Assembly (NCBI GenBank): GCA_039621445.1
Contig: CP154954.1
Coordinates: 54,866,838 to 54,930,837 of the forward strand
DNA length: 64,000 nt
Source: Euglena gracilis
Taxonomy: Eukaryota; Euglenida; Euglenophyceae; Euglenales
Direction of reading: 5' to 3'
Shown here one piece after another: positions 23,858 through 33,199 of the stretch. The stretch's first letter is position 1. Each line of letters starts with the position of its first letter. The notes under the pieces are model-generated. The model searched no databases. It had not been told where the DNA came from and saw only the letters and a program-made list of their open reading frames with translations. The position numbers and the translations under genes were made by a program.

Positions 23858-25281
23858 TATGTGTTTGCAGGTTGGGTCAAATATTCTGAAATTGAAGCCG
23901 TGGTGGTGGATACTTGTGCCTTTGAGGCAGTTTTGGGGACTGACTTCACAGAAAGTGAGTTTTTTGGAGGGTTGTTGACCAGACCCCCCAGAATCATCAT
24001 CGAGGGTGAGGAGGTTTTACTTCAGAGCCATGATGGGGACCACACTATCAAAATAATTTTCAGACTTTTCACGACAGAAAGCTTCACTTTGGTCAAGCCA
24101 GTGAAGTCAAAAGCTTTGGAAAAATTGAAGATTTCTGAGGGTCATAATTGCATTGATCTTTTTTCAAACCACCTTAACCACACACAGTCTTTGTACATGA
24201 CGAAAGGGGATTCAGCCTACAGGTATTCATGGGAAAAATTGTTGTGTGACCTTGGTGCTTCCAAGTGACTGTGGGCAAACCCCCCTTTCAGCCAACTAAG
24301 CAAAGTGGTGACCAAGTTGTGCCTTGAAGAAACAAAAACTATCCTGGTACACCCAGACTGGGTGGACCAGTACTGGTCCCCCCTGCTGGAAAGGGTAACG
24401 GTGGCCAGGGTGAAAATTTCAAGTGGGGTTCCCTTGTTTGTGGGTGACAGGTTCAAAAAGGAGCTGCCCTCCCCCCTGTGGAACACTTTTGTGAGTGTGG
24501 TGGTCACAGTGCAATTCAAAGTGGATTTTGAGCTTTTGGACCCCAGAATTGTCAGTTGGCTCAGGAAAGTTTCAAGAAATTGGAGTTTGGATGAACTCAG
24601 AGGTGAGATCAGAAAGTACCCCACACTGGATGATGAAATTGAAGTTGACTTCCCAGATCTTCCTGTTGTTCCCCCCCAGCAGCATGCACAACAATCTGCC
24701 AATCCACCTGCAGCGCAGAAAGTTTTTGAAGTCCAAGTTTTCCTTTGGAGAGTGTTCCCCCCAAGGAATTATAAGAAAAGGTGAAAGAATGGTTGGACAA
24801 TCTGGTGGTGTTTGAACCAATGAGTGAGCATGAAAACATCAATTTTTTGGCTGAATTGACAAAGGACATTGAAAGTGAGCTGAGTCTTCTTCAGGCGGTG
24901 AGAAAAGACGTGGAGGTGATGTTTTTCCAGCTGGCCCAGCCTGTGGAAGATGTTCAGTTTGCAAAACCTGTGAAGACACCCAAGGCAACAGTCAAGATGG
25001 ATGAACTCAAAACCATTTCCCAAGTTTTACATGAAAAGATTTGGACTTTGGAGACCCAGAAAAAGGCTGATGAAAAAAGCAGCAAATTGTTTACTGAGAA
25101 TCTGAGTGGAGAATCTGAGAAAGAAGTTGAGAAATTCAGAGACCACCCCAGGTTGTATGAGCTTTTGGTGAAATTTTCTGATGTTTTTGGACCATTTCAC
25201 ACAATTTCTGAAACTTCCCCCCTGCCTGTTTTGATGGACATTGAGCCGAAACCTGAATGGGAAGGGAAACCCCTAAGGTAA
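23858..25281 (+). pseudogene. Protease-like and RT N-terminal region (nested element)
   Basis: The segment EAVVVDTCAFEAVLGTDF resembles the end of a retropepsin (LGxDF motif), although the catalytic Asp-Thr/Ser-Gly itself is not evident. A long Lys/Glu-rich stretch follows. The block ends with LVKFSDVFGPFHTISETSPL, the typical YxDVF lead-in to the RT of Ty3-type elements. Frames change at about 24.27 and 24.78 kb. Confidence 0.6.
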
Positions 25282-25293
25282 AAGTGTTGGCCA

Positions 25294-26624
25294 TTGCCCC
25301 AGGCGGATGAAAAAGCAATTGACCTTCAGTGTGAAGAATTGCTAAAGTCAGGGTTGATTGAGCAATTCCAGGTTGGTGAAATCCACCAGGTGTGCAGCCC
25401 CACATTTTTGGTGGACAAAAAAGGGTCAAGTACCAGAAGGATGGTCATTCATTATGGAAAATTGAATTCCAGAAGCAAAGCACATGCAGGTTTTTTGCCA
25501 AACATGGAAATTCTGATTGAAAGTTTGGCCAAGTTGTCGGTTCAAAAGTACCCTGGACATGAGGAGTGGGTATTGGCAAACCCCAATCACAAAAAGAGCA
25601 GCAAATTTGTCTGCATTTTGCATTCCTTCAGGGAGGTGTTTTCGTCCGAAAAGGATGATGTTTGGGTTGATGAAGCCCCAGGGATTTTTCAGGAGTTGAT
25701 GGAAATACTAACCTCCCAATGCAAAACGGATTTGAGAGTGAGAAATATTTTGAAAGACGGACACCTTTTTTCGATGACACAGGGGTTGGTGCAAACTCTG
25801 AGGAGGATCATTTGTATCTTTTGGAAAAGTGGTTTGAAGTTTGCAGAAAGAACCAAGTGAGAATCAAATTGAGCAAATGTTCTTTTCTGAACCAGATTAT
25901 TGACTACTTGGGCTTCTCGGTCGGATGGGGAATGTGGCAGGCACACAACAGGAACATTGAAACAATTCTGAGTTTTAGAGTTCAGAATCAAAGGGATTTG
26001 AGGCGAATTTTGGGAGTCATGAATTTTTATCGCAGACACGTGAAAGGTTTTAACTTTGTCCCAGCCCCACTGACAGATCTTCTGAAAAAGAATGTGAAAT
26101 GGAGGTGTACTGAAAAGGAGGAGAGTTGTTTGAATGCTTTGAAAAGGAAATTATCATCCCTTGATGTTTTGGGTACCCCCAGGAGTTCAGGAGAGATTGT
26201 TTTGGTGACTGACAGTTCGGATTTGGGAGATGGTTCTGCATTGTTTCAGTGGCAAACCCTCCAACAAGTGGTGTGAAGGTGGATGGAACCCTGAAAAGCA
26301 ACTACCCCAGTGAAATGAGGTTGGTACCTTTGGGCCACTACTACTGGAAGTAGAGTGAGGCGAGAAAAAAATACACCACCTGGGAAAAGGAAATTTTGAG
26401 TGGCGTGCTGACCATTGCTTCACAAACAAGGATTTTGTAAAATCTGCCAATTGTGTGGATGACAGACAATAAGGCAGCCACCTCTTTTCTGAAGGGTGAA
26501 CCCCCCTCAACAAAAGGCTGAGAAAGATGTATGTGTTTTTGAACCAGTTCAAACTGAATATCGTTCATGTGGCAGGTTACAAAAATGAGCTGTGTGATTT
26601 TTTGTCTCGTGCTGATTTTTAGAA
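25294..26624 (+). pseudogene. Reverse transcriptase and RNase H (nested element), frameshifted
   Basis: RT motifs in order: CEELLKSGLIEQF, SPTFLVDKKGSSTRRMVIHYGKLN, then in a second frame TLDMRSGYWQTPI and MMFGLMKPQGFF, then in a third frame PFFDDTGVGAN with EEDHLYLLEKWFEV. LSKCSFLNQIIDYLGFSV and LRRILGVMNFYRRHVKGF follow. RNase H appears as VLVTDSSDLGDGSALFQ, WEKEILSGV, TDNKAATSF and LNIVHVAGYKNELCDFLSR. The catalytic box reads FFDD where YxDD is usual. At least three frameshifts and several stops interrupt it. Confidence 0.85.
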
Positions 26625-26639
26625 AAAAAAATTGAAATT

Positions 26640-28229
26640 CGTTTCGAGGAAGAAGCAAGGAACGCTTTTCAGAAAATGGATGTGCAGCTTGACCTGTTTT
26701 TGCAAAACATTTTCAGTTTGTCCCACAGAGTGCAAGTGTCTGAAAGAATTTTGGGAGAAAGTGGAGGTTTCAAAACCCTGTTTCATTGACAATGAGTTTT
26801 GGTTCAGATCTGCCAAGGCAATGTACTGTGAAGGAAAATTGGTTGTTCCATCTCATTTGTTGAAGGTTTGTTTTGGATGTATGTCACAAGGCAAGCAACC
26901 ATGTTGGTGCTGAAAGGACACTGTTGTTTTTTTTGAGCCATTTTCAGTCCAAGGTTTCCAAGAAAGACATGTTGGAAATTTGCAAGGCCATTGTGATGGC
27001 CTGTGAAATTTGCACCCTTTCAAAACAAAACCGCCCCAGTGACCGAGGAAAGGTGGATTCTTTACTGATTCCAACAGTGAGCAATGACGTTTTGTGTTTG
27101 GATTTTGTGAAAATGGACCCCTACAATGGTTTTGATTATGTGCTGACTTTGCTGGACAATTTGTCCCATTTTTGCCAATTCACCCCACACAGGAAGCGGT
27201 AACCGTAGAAGGTGTTTTGAGGCTTATTTGGACCGGTGGATTTCTGTTTTTGGAAAAGCGTCCGTTGTGAGGTCTGACAACGACGTGAGATTCAGACAGC
27301 CCAGTGGTTTTTACCAGACAGCTTTTAAAGCTCTAGACGTGAAATTATCGTTTTCGCTACCCCGGAACCCCAGATCAAACGGTTTGGTTGAAAATGTCAA
27401 CAAAATGTTTTTGCAGAACATGAGAGCTTTGAGCCTTTCTTCCAAGGACAAAAATTGGGTTCAATTGATTCCCTATTGTACGTTTCTGATGAATTCGCAG
27501 ATTTCCCCCACAACAATGTTGTCACCGCATGAAATGTTTTTGGGAAGACCAGCTTGGAGTTTGAATTACCCCCAGAACCGGTTACAAACCCAGAAACCCA
27601 TTCCCGGCTTTTGACCCAAATTGAATTTCAAGAAAGAGCTTCCCAGAGATTGAAAGAATTGAGAAAAAAAGATTTTGAGAGTGCCAACAAAGGGAGGGTA
27701 CCAGCGAAAATTCAAGAAGATGACGATGTTTTGGTTCACAACAAAAGATGGCCAAACAAATCATGGCCCAAGCTTTCCCCCCCCCTGGCAAGGACCTTTT
27801 CGGGTTCTCAAATCGTGGTTCAATTCAGTGCAAATTGCAAGCAGTCCATCTTTGGGAGGGGTCATTGATGTTTCTTTGGGTTTGTGCAAAAAGTGGGAGG
27901 TTGCTTTGAATGAAGAAAGTCTTTTGGAAGAAGACCCAGGCCTTTTGACCGGTGATGTGGTTGGGGGAGACCCAGTGGAGGGTGACACCCCCATGCCAGA
28001 CCAGGGAGGGGACCCCCTTCAGATGTCAGAAGAAGAACAAGAACAACTGGGTTTTTACAATGTTTACAATATTTTGAAGCACAAGTACCAAGGGGGATGG
28101 AAATTTTTTGTTTGGTGGGAGAATTTTTCGGCAAGCAGCAGCACATGGGAGCCTGTGGCTTCGTTTGTGCAACCAGGAGGCAGAATGAATGAGGTTTTCA
28201 AGAATTACTGTGCGGATCACAATATATAA
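26640..28229 (+). pseudogene. Integrase with chromodomain (nested element)
   Basis: The HHCC finger is seen as HKASNHVGAERTLL... with CEICTLSKQNRP. The catalytic core keeps its acidic triad: LCLDFVKMDPYNG, then VVRSDNDVRF, then NGLVENVNKMF. SPHEMFLGRPAW closes the core. A basic tail leads to WQGPFRVLKSW and then, after an acidic linker, a chromodomain (YNVYNILKHKYQGGWKFFVWW followed by STWEPVASFV). Frames shift near 27.2, 27.55 and 27.7 kb. The stop is at 28227-28229. Confidence 0.88.
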
Positions 28230-28734
28230 TCGATCCTACGCTAGGCGCTCAGAATGTTTTGCGACGTCTTGGAATGTGAATGGGGGTTGGAATAACAAGA
28301 GGCAGCCTGGCCTCCCCCCAAATGTTTTGATCGTGCTTTCAGTCACGCGGGAGGAAAGTCAAGCCTACCAGGGGGCCTTTTGGATGGTTTTTCGGGTCGG
28401 GAAACAACAACCCGCCTCGCCATGGGTGGATTGTTGTCTAACCTTTGAAGGCTTTCAGTCACAAACCTGCCATTGATGTGAGGAGTTTCGCCCAGGTTTG
28501 TGTTACCTTTGAATGGCAAGCCAACCACGAAGCGAAGGGACCACGGTGAACGTCGGAAGTAACCTCTTTTACCATCCTTTGTGTTGACATTTGTCGTTCT
28601 TAATCTTTTTGTGGACAATTCGTTTTGAGCACCATTCATGGGTGCTTGAAAAACAGTAAAGCCATTTTGTTTTGTGGTGTGATGCCGTTTCTTCCTGTGC
28701 CTGTTGCGCCGCGTCCTCCGGCATGGGGGGCGTG
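28230..28734 (+). other. 3' noncoding part of the nested element
   Basis: About 500 bases between the chromodomain stop and the 3' LTR with no convincing frame. The end (atggggggcgtg just before the LTR) is G-rich and is the likely polypurine primer. Confidence 0.5.
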
Positions 28735-28939
28735 TGCGAACTATTTGCTGACCGCTTACCTTACCAACTGCCGAACTGACTTTTGTATTCCTAACTCGAA
28801 CTTTTCCCCCGCAGACTGCTGGCTCTGGTGTTATGTCTTCACATTGATTTGCGTTTACGTCTTTGGGACAACTGGGATATCAAGAAAATTGGGAATCCGA
28901 CGATTTCAAGAAAAACAAAAGAATATTCTGAGACGTCCA
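28735..28939 (+). repeat. 3' LTR of the nested element
   Basis: It matches 22080-22276 and carries eight extra bases (gaactgac) near its start. It ends GAGACGTCCA and is followed at once by the GTGAT target copy (28940-28944). Confidence 0.9.
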
Positions 28940-28944
28940 GTGAT
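28940..28944. other. Target site duplication GTGAT, right copy
   Basis: It is identical to 22075-22079 and abuts the 3' LTR. Confidence 0.9.
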
Positions 28945-29995
28945 CACTTGATCCGCAAAGCGAACACCGGGATTTGTGTCACGATTCTGGGTAACGGGGG
29001 GATCGGTTTCCCGATTTCCCGTCAAACCGTCGTGGTGAGCGGTTATCCCGTCGACCATGACTGGTGTATCGGGGTTTTCCCGACGAGGATCGCGAAGAGG
29101 ATGATCCGCTTCGCGAACGCGATCGCGATGTCTCGCTATAAGAATCACGCTTCTTGGCAGGGGCACCGGGTGACCTACCCCGAGGGGTACCGTGTTTCCG
29201 CTCATCGCGGAACGGGATCCGGGGGCTAATACCGCCGGAACGGGGACCCGATGACCGTGAATTAACCGATTGGCATGAAAACGCGGAGGAACCCGAACCT
29301 CTTGATACGGTTGAGCCTCGCGGACTCTGAATACGCTTTCGCGCTTCAGGATTAGGACATTCCCGGGACATGTGTCCCGATTTGTTGCACAAAAAGCACA
29401 CTTTATCCGTGGCTTGGTCCAAAGAACGTGGGTATAACGTTTTCGATGCCGTGGTTGGTGAAGTGGGTGAAACCGGTGATTTTTGTAATGCGTTCACCGA
29501 ACCAGCCGGTAATCCAGCGTTTGGGTGTGCGTTATACGCGGATTGAATCTGACCAAGTACCTGTGATAGCTTCAACTGCTTGAAAACGTAGTTCCAGCGT
29601 TGGTCAAGAGTCATTGGATGACTCGCCAACTCCTCACGGTGGATATCCTTGATGTGGCTAGGCGTGAAATACATGAGAACAGCATCAAACTGTTCGCGCA
29701 TTTGCTTTTCACCGAGTTCATCCACCTCAGCGGCAAGTCCTAACCATTTGGCATACCAAAGGTCAATGGACTTCCACTTGCGATCGGGTGGGGCGCATTG
29801 CCGCCACTTGGTCTCTAGGGTCATCCTAGCGACCAAACTTGAACTGGTGGAAGCGTATTGCTCCACCAGGTCATCAAAGGAAACGGGGTAGCGAATGACA
29901 AGTTGTCGCGCGCGCTCCTTCTCATCCCTTGGGAGGCAATCGATGAATTCCATCTTGATCACCTCCGGGTTTGTGTCCTGGGTTGGCCCTTTCAA
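28945..29995 (-). pseudogene. Gag of the giant element: capsid, CCHC knuckle and Arg/Ser tail, cut by the nested element
   Basis: The frame (29995-28979) holds a helical capsid-like part (LPRDEKERARQLVIRYPV, WYAKWLGLAAEV, LDQRWNYVFKQLKLSQ), then CFLCNKSGHMSRECP, a perfect CX2CX4HX4C knuckle, then a long tail of Arg/Ser repeats. After a TGA (28979-28981) the same frame goes on to CSLCGSSDH, where the nested element interrupts it. Across the insertion the frame would complete a second CX2CX4HX4C knuckle. SR-type tails are unusual for Gag and could mediate RNA or splicing-factor contacts, but that is inference. Confidence 0.85.
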
Positions 29996-30010
29996 TGCCC
30001 AGTACTATTC

Positions 30011-30691
30011 TCAGTCCCGGAAAAACTGTCTCCATGTGGTTGGATCACCGTCCCATTGGGGTTTCACCTTATTAGCGATTTCGATGGTGCCCTTGAAGTC
30101 TTTCTGAGAAACCCATTGACCCTCGGTGGTATTCCGCGGTTTTGGGACTGGGTACGCTCGAGCACCAAGCGTATCCTTTCCGGATTCTTGTCGGAATCGC
30201 GAAATTTCTGGTGAAGGTGAATCCTGGTACCGAAAATCCGGTCGCAAACCCTGTTGATAACCCGTAATATGGGGACTCTCCGGTGTGGGGGTTTGTCGCA
30301 CATGCAACATGTGACCCACTCCCGGTGTACGGGTTTGACTCGTTCCACGCACAAGCATGGAATGATGGATTTCTTGGTGGAGACTTGGCGGAAGCGCCGT
30401 GTTTTCCGAAAATTCGGTTCCCGTAATGAGAAATTCCTCCGAAAACTGGGTTTGGGTTGTGGACAGGGCCAATGGTGGCACAATTTGCGGAATCGCGGAT
30501 TGTGATACTCGGGACACGGGTGGTGGTGGTGCATGTACACCCAGTCGGGTTATGAAAACACTACTCTGGAACATTTGGCGCATCTTCAGCAGTGTATACT
30601 GCCGAATTTCGGTGTGAAACCCGCTGTTGGTTGGACACACTGTCCAAACCCACAAAAAAGTCATGCACACTTTGCTCCAAATGCTCGACAA
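30011..30691 (-). CDS. Gag N-terminal region of the giant element
   Basis: The 226-codon frame is Ser/Thr/Pro-rich for most of its length and ends with KPQWDGDPTTWRQFFRD, the typical start of a retrotransposon capsid, directly before the Gag frame at 29995. A stop and short gap between the two are probably damage. It lies between the coiled-coil ORF upstream and the capsid downstream. Confidence 0.65.
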   Translation of the reverse strand: MSSIWSKVCMTFLWVWTVCPTNSGFHTEIRQYTLLKMRQMFQSSVFITRLGVHAPPPPVSRVSQSAIPQIVPPLALSTTQTQFSEEFLITGTEFSENTALPPSLHQEIHHSMLVRGTSQTRTPGVGHMLHVRQTPTPESPHITGYQQGLRPDFRYQDSPSPEISRFRQESGKDTLGARAYPVPKPRNTTEGQWVSQKDFKGTIEIANKVKPQWDGDPTTWRQFFRD

Positions 30692-30733
30692 ACTGGAGTT
30701 GACCGCAAATACGCTTGCGGTTAAAGGGAAAAG

Positions 30734-32014
30734 TCATCCAAATGCGGAATCCTTTCGGAAATTCCGGGTAACATCTTGGACAAGTTTCCCGTGAGACTCA
30801 TCCAATAATTGGAGTTGTCCCGTTAATGCTTTTACAGCTTTTGAGAGAATCTGCAAAGGTGTTTGCACCTTGATTGATGTGGTGGTAGGTGCAACCGGTG
30901 CAGGGTTATCCGACAACGCGGTTGTGGTACCCACGGGCAAATTTCCGGGTTGTGGCTTATCCAAAAACGCGGAAATTCGCTCATCCAACCTGGTAATCTC
31001 ACCTTGTGTGGATCGGGCATTCCGATTCACCGATTCCTCAAGCCGTAATAGGCTGTTGCAGATGTCTTGCAAGGTTTCCTGATTGCCAGTGAGCATGTTG
31101 TCATACATTGCCTTGAAATCAGGGTTCTCGGTAATCCGGGAACTGGAACGTGCAGGTAGAAACTGCATTTCCGTTACTTTGGTATGCACCGATGCATACC
31201 GGGTCTGGAGTTCCCCAAAAGCAGTCTGAATACCGCTAATGTCCGGAACTCGGTGGGAAAGTGCGGAATAGTTTTGTTGCAAACCCGCAATGGCCGAGTA
31301 AATCCCGCCAATGTCGGATTGCAACTGCAACTGCAGGGAATCCTGCCGTTGTGCCAATTCCGCCACTTTCGCGCTCAGATTGGATAATCCAACCCGATTC
31401 GCGTCACAATAGCAGGTTTTCTGCTCCAAACAGGAAAGTCGCTCCTCCAACTGCCGCACGTACGTGTGGAGCAAAATTCTCGTTGGCTTGTGACTAGAAT
31501 TGTCGAAACTTTTCTGTTTCATCGCACAACTGCATAATGCGGTATTGAGATTCATGGAAAGTTGCGGATAGGGTGGTGAAGTGGTCCATAGACACAAATC
31601 CACCAGAACTGGATGTTGCGACGAGGAATCTCGTGCATGCAACTTTTGTTGCAAATACAACAACGCGGATGAACCGGACTCCATTTGTCCCGATAATTGC
31701 TGTAGTGAGTCATGCAAGTGCAGAAGCTTGGAGTCATTCCGCGTTTCTGCTTCATGCATGCATTCACTAATTTGCCGGAAGTTTTGCGGGAGTTGTTGGC
31801 ACATTTTGTCAAAGGTTTCCCGAAAGTTTGCAAGGTCAATACCCGCATTTTCGAAATTCCTCTGGCAATATTTGCCAACCTCCTGCAAGTAATTCCAGCA
31901 GCATTCCAGCTTGGTGAAGACATGTTTCTGGTTGTCCTCATCAAACTGAAGCACTTTGTTCAGTGCGGTTGCACAATCTGCAACGCATTGTTGCACATGG
32001 TTGAACTGCCTCAC
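30734..32014 (-). CDS. Coiled-coil protein upstream of Gag (giant element)
   Basis: The intact frame has 426 codons; the listed start is GTG, so the true start probably lies upstream in another frame. It is rich in Gln, Leu, Asn and Ser with heptad-like Leu spacing over much of its length (for example LQDICNSLLRLEESVNRNAR and VRQLEERLSCLEQK). That predicts long coiled coils and self-assembly. A Thr/Pro linker precedes a last helical segment (ILSKAVKALTGQLQLLDES). It occupies the matrix/Gag-N position and may be an extra ORF before gag, as in plant Ogre-type giants, or simply a large Gag N-terminus. Confidence 0.65.
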   Translation of the reverse strand: MRQFNHVQQCVADCATALNKVLQFDEDNQKHVFTKLECCWNYLQEVGKYCQRNFENAGIDLANFRETFDKMCQQLPQNFRQISECMHEAETRNDSKLLHLHDSLQQLSGQMESGSSALLYLQQKLHARDSSSQHPVLVDLCLWTTSPPYPQLSMNLNTALCSCAMKQKSFDNSSHKPTRILLHTYVRQLEERLSCLEQKTCYCDANRVGLSNLSAKVAELAQRQDSLQLQLQSDIGGIYSAIAGLQQNYSALSHRVPDISGIQTAFGELQTRYASVHTKVTEMQFLPARSSSRITENPDFKAMYDNMLTGNQETLQDICNSLLRLEESVNRNARSTQGEITRLDERISAFLDKPQPGNLPVGTTTALSDNPAPVAPTTTSIKVQTPLQILSKAVKALTGQLQLLDESHGKLVQDVTRNFRKDSAFG

Positions 32015-32393
32015 AAGGGGGTGATCCCCTGGAAGCCGAGAACGATATCCTGCACATCCTCAGCAGTGAGGAGCTCCCCAGTGCCCTTCCCATAGCCATC
32101 CATGGGTTGGGACGTACCGGAGAATTCCGGTACCACTAGGCGAGTCTCCGGCTGCCAAGGTAGTGCCGGATAGCACCCAAGATCGGGTGGTGGTGGCAAA
32201 TCTCTGTAAGGACTAGCCCACCATCACCAGAGAAGCCCGGTGGCGGAATCACCACGGGTCTCTCCGGTGTGTGCAGCTGCACCGTTGCCGCAGACAGAGG
32301 CGAACACCCCCGTTGTGGCAAGGTGAGTGCGGAAGAGGCCGCATTAGCCTCTAAAGCCAGTGATGTGGAGGGCTCATCGCCGACCACTGTCAA
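32015..32393 (-). CDS. Start region of the first ORF (giant element), frameshifted
   Basis: Two overlapping frames (32393-32136 and 32199-32011) join onto the coiled-coil ORF after single-base slips. They encode Pro/Ala/Ser-rich sequence with EFSGTSQPMDGYGKG and LTAEDVQDIVLGFQG. The most likely initiation Met is in the first frame (MTVVGDEPSTS, near 32393). Confidence 0.45.
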
Positions 32394-32767
32394 AGATTAC
32401 AACTGTTGCAATCTTGACATATGAGCCAAATGTGCCTCATCGGCGTGGGAACTGGAAGCACTTTCACATAAAAGCTTCCAACCCCTGTTTCTTGGTCAAT
32501 GTCTTGCAATGATGCCTGTAATAAGGCATAGTTGAAGTGATGGTTGGGGCCTGTGCTTTGCATCTTTCTGATGACAAAAACAGCAAAAACCCACAAAATT
32601 AAGCAGTTGTGCTGGCACCAGAGGGGCTGTAACGGGTAATACCGTACAGAGCCTTCCGGAGCCTGCTCGTCTGCTTAGACGTTGACTAGAAGCCGGGAGC
32701 TGACGCTGCGACCGTGTAATAACGGTGCAGGGGCCTTCCGCTGCCAGTCAGCGTAGGATCGAACCAA
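32394..32767 (-). other. Untranslated leader of the giant element
   Basis: It lies between the primer-binding site and the first ORF. A small frame (32596-32390) is open but has no recognisable content. Several short inverted repeats around ggagcctgctcg and gaccgtgtaataacggtg may form a leader structure. No gene seen. Confidence 0.45.
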
Positions 32768-32777
32768 TCTGCTACCA
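32768..32777 (-). other. Primer-binding site, initiator tRNA-Met type
   Basis: Two bases inside the right LTR the minus strand reads TGGTAGCAGA. This is complementary to the 3' end UCUGCUACCA of initiator tRNA-Met of the animal/fungal type (land plants end UGAUACCA). The next bases (ttggttcgatcc) also resemble the complement of the T arm. Matching the first ten bases of a tRNA 3' end is strong evidence that this is the 5' end of the element. Confidence 0.8.
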
Positions 32778-32779
32778 AG

Positions 32780-33092
32780 TGTACGTCTGATTCCCAATTC
32801 CCCTTTCCCAATTCCCGAAAACCTTCGCTTTCGCCTTGGCGCACCTACTTGGGAACTGAAAATCAGAGTAACAGAAAACCCCTTTTCCCAAACTTCCCAA
32901 GAAGCAAAGCACAGAGCAATGCAGAGAGGACGGACTGGATATCCAAGTCCGGTCCGGAGGAAAGGAAGTGAAAAGAGTAAAACAGAATACCACCTGTGGA
33001 GAGAGAAGGGGCACCCATTAGGAGATCCTAATAGGATCTGCTTCCATCCTAACTTCCTTAACGGAAGTGGACAGAATCATACGCCTGGTACA
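32780..33092 (-). repeat. 5' LTR of the giant element
   Basis: It matches 9733-10046 in the same orientation. The terminal TGTAC/GTACA pair is kept. Its outer flank is not satellite. Confidence 0.92.
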
Positions 33093-33199
33093 CACACAAT
33101 CATGTAGAGGTACTACGAGGATCAACACCCCTGGACGGTTGCTCCAGAAGTACACAAACACACGGTGAACCTGTAAAAGGAAAAAGTGAAAGGCTTTTT

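Larger units (their letters stand above)
22080..28939 (+). mobile_element. Nested chromodomain Ty3/gypsy retrotransposon (6.9 kb)
   Basis: LTRs of 197 and 205 bp (TGCGAACTA...GAGACGTCCA) flank Gag with a CCHC knuckle, a protease-like segment, RT, RNase H, integrase and a chromodomain, all on the plus strand. The element is inserted antisense into the Gag frame of the giant element, with target duplication GTGAT on both sides. The two LTRs differ at about a dozen positions and by one 8-bp indel. Coding frames carry several stops and shifts. Codon use is rich in T and A compared with the host exons. The sequence after the 5' LTR (aagtcggtcgcggagc) does not begin with TGG, so its priming tRNA is unclear. 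Confidence 0.93.
9733..33092 (-). mobile_element. Giant Ty3/gypsy-type LTR retrotransposon with chromodomain and 3' accessory ORFs
   Basis: Two same-orientation LTRs bound the element. Just inside the right LTR is a primer-binding site, and just inside the left LTR a polypurine tract, so it reads on the minus strand. Without the nested insertion (22080-28944) it is about 16.5 kb, far above the usual 5-8 kb. Order from the 5' end: leader, coiled-coil ORF, Gag with CCHC knuckle, a Ser/Thr/Pro-rich linker, RT with YIDD, RNase H, integrase with HHCC finger and chromodomain, then about 5.5 kb of extra same-strand ORFs before the 3' LTR. I see no matching 5-bp target duplication: attag lies left and cacac right. 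The left flank is satellite and the right flank is not, so one end may have been rearranged. Many frameshifts and stops suggest a dead copy. Confidence 0.88.
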
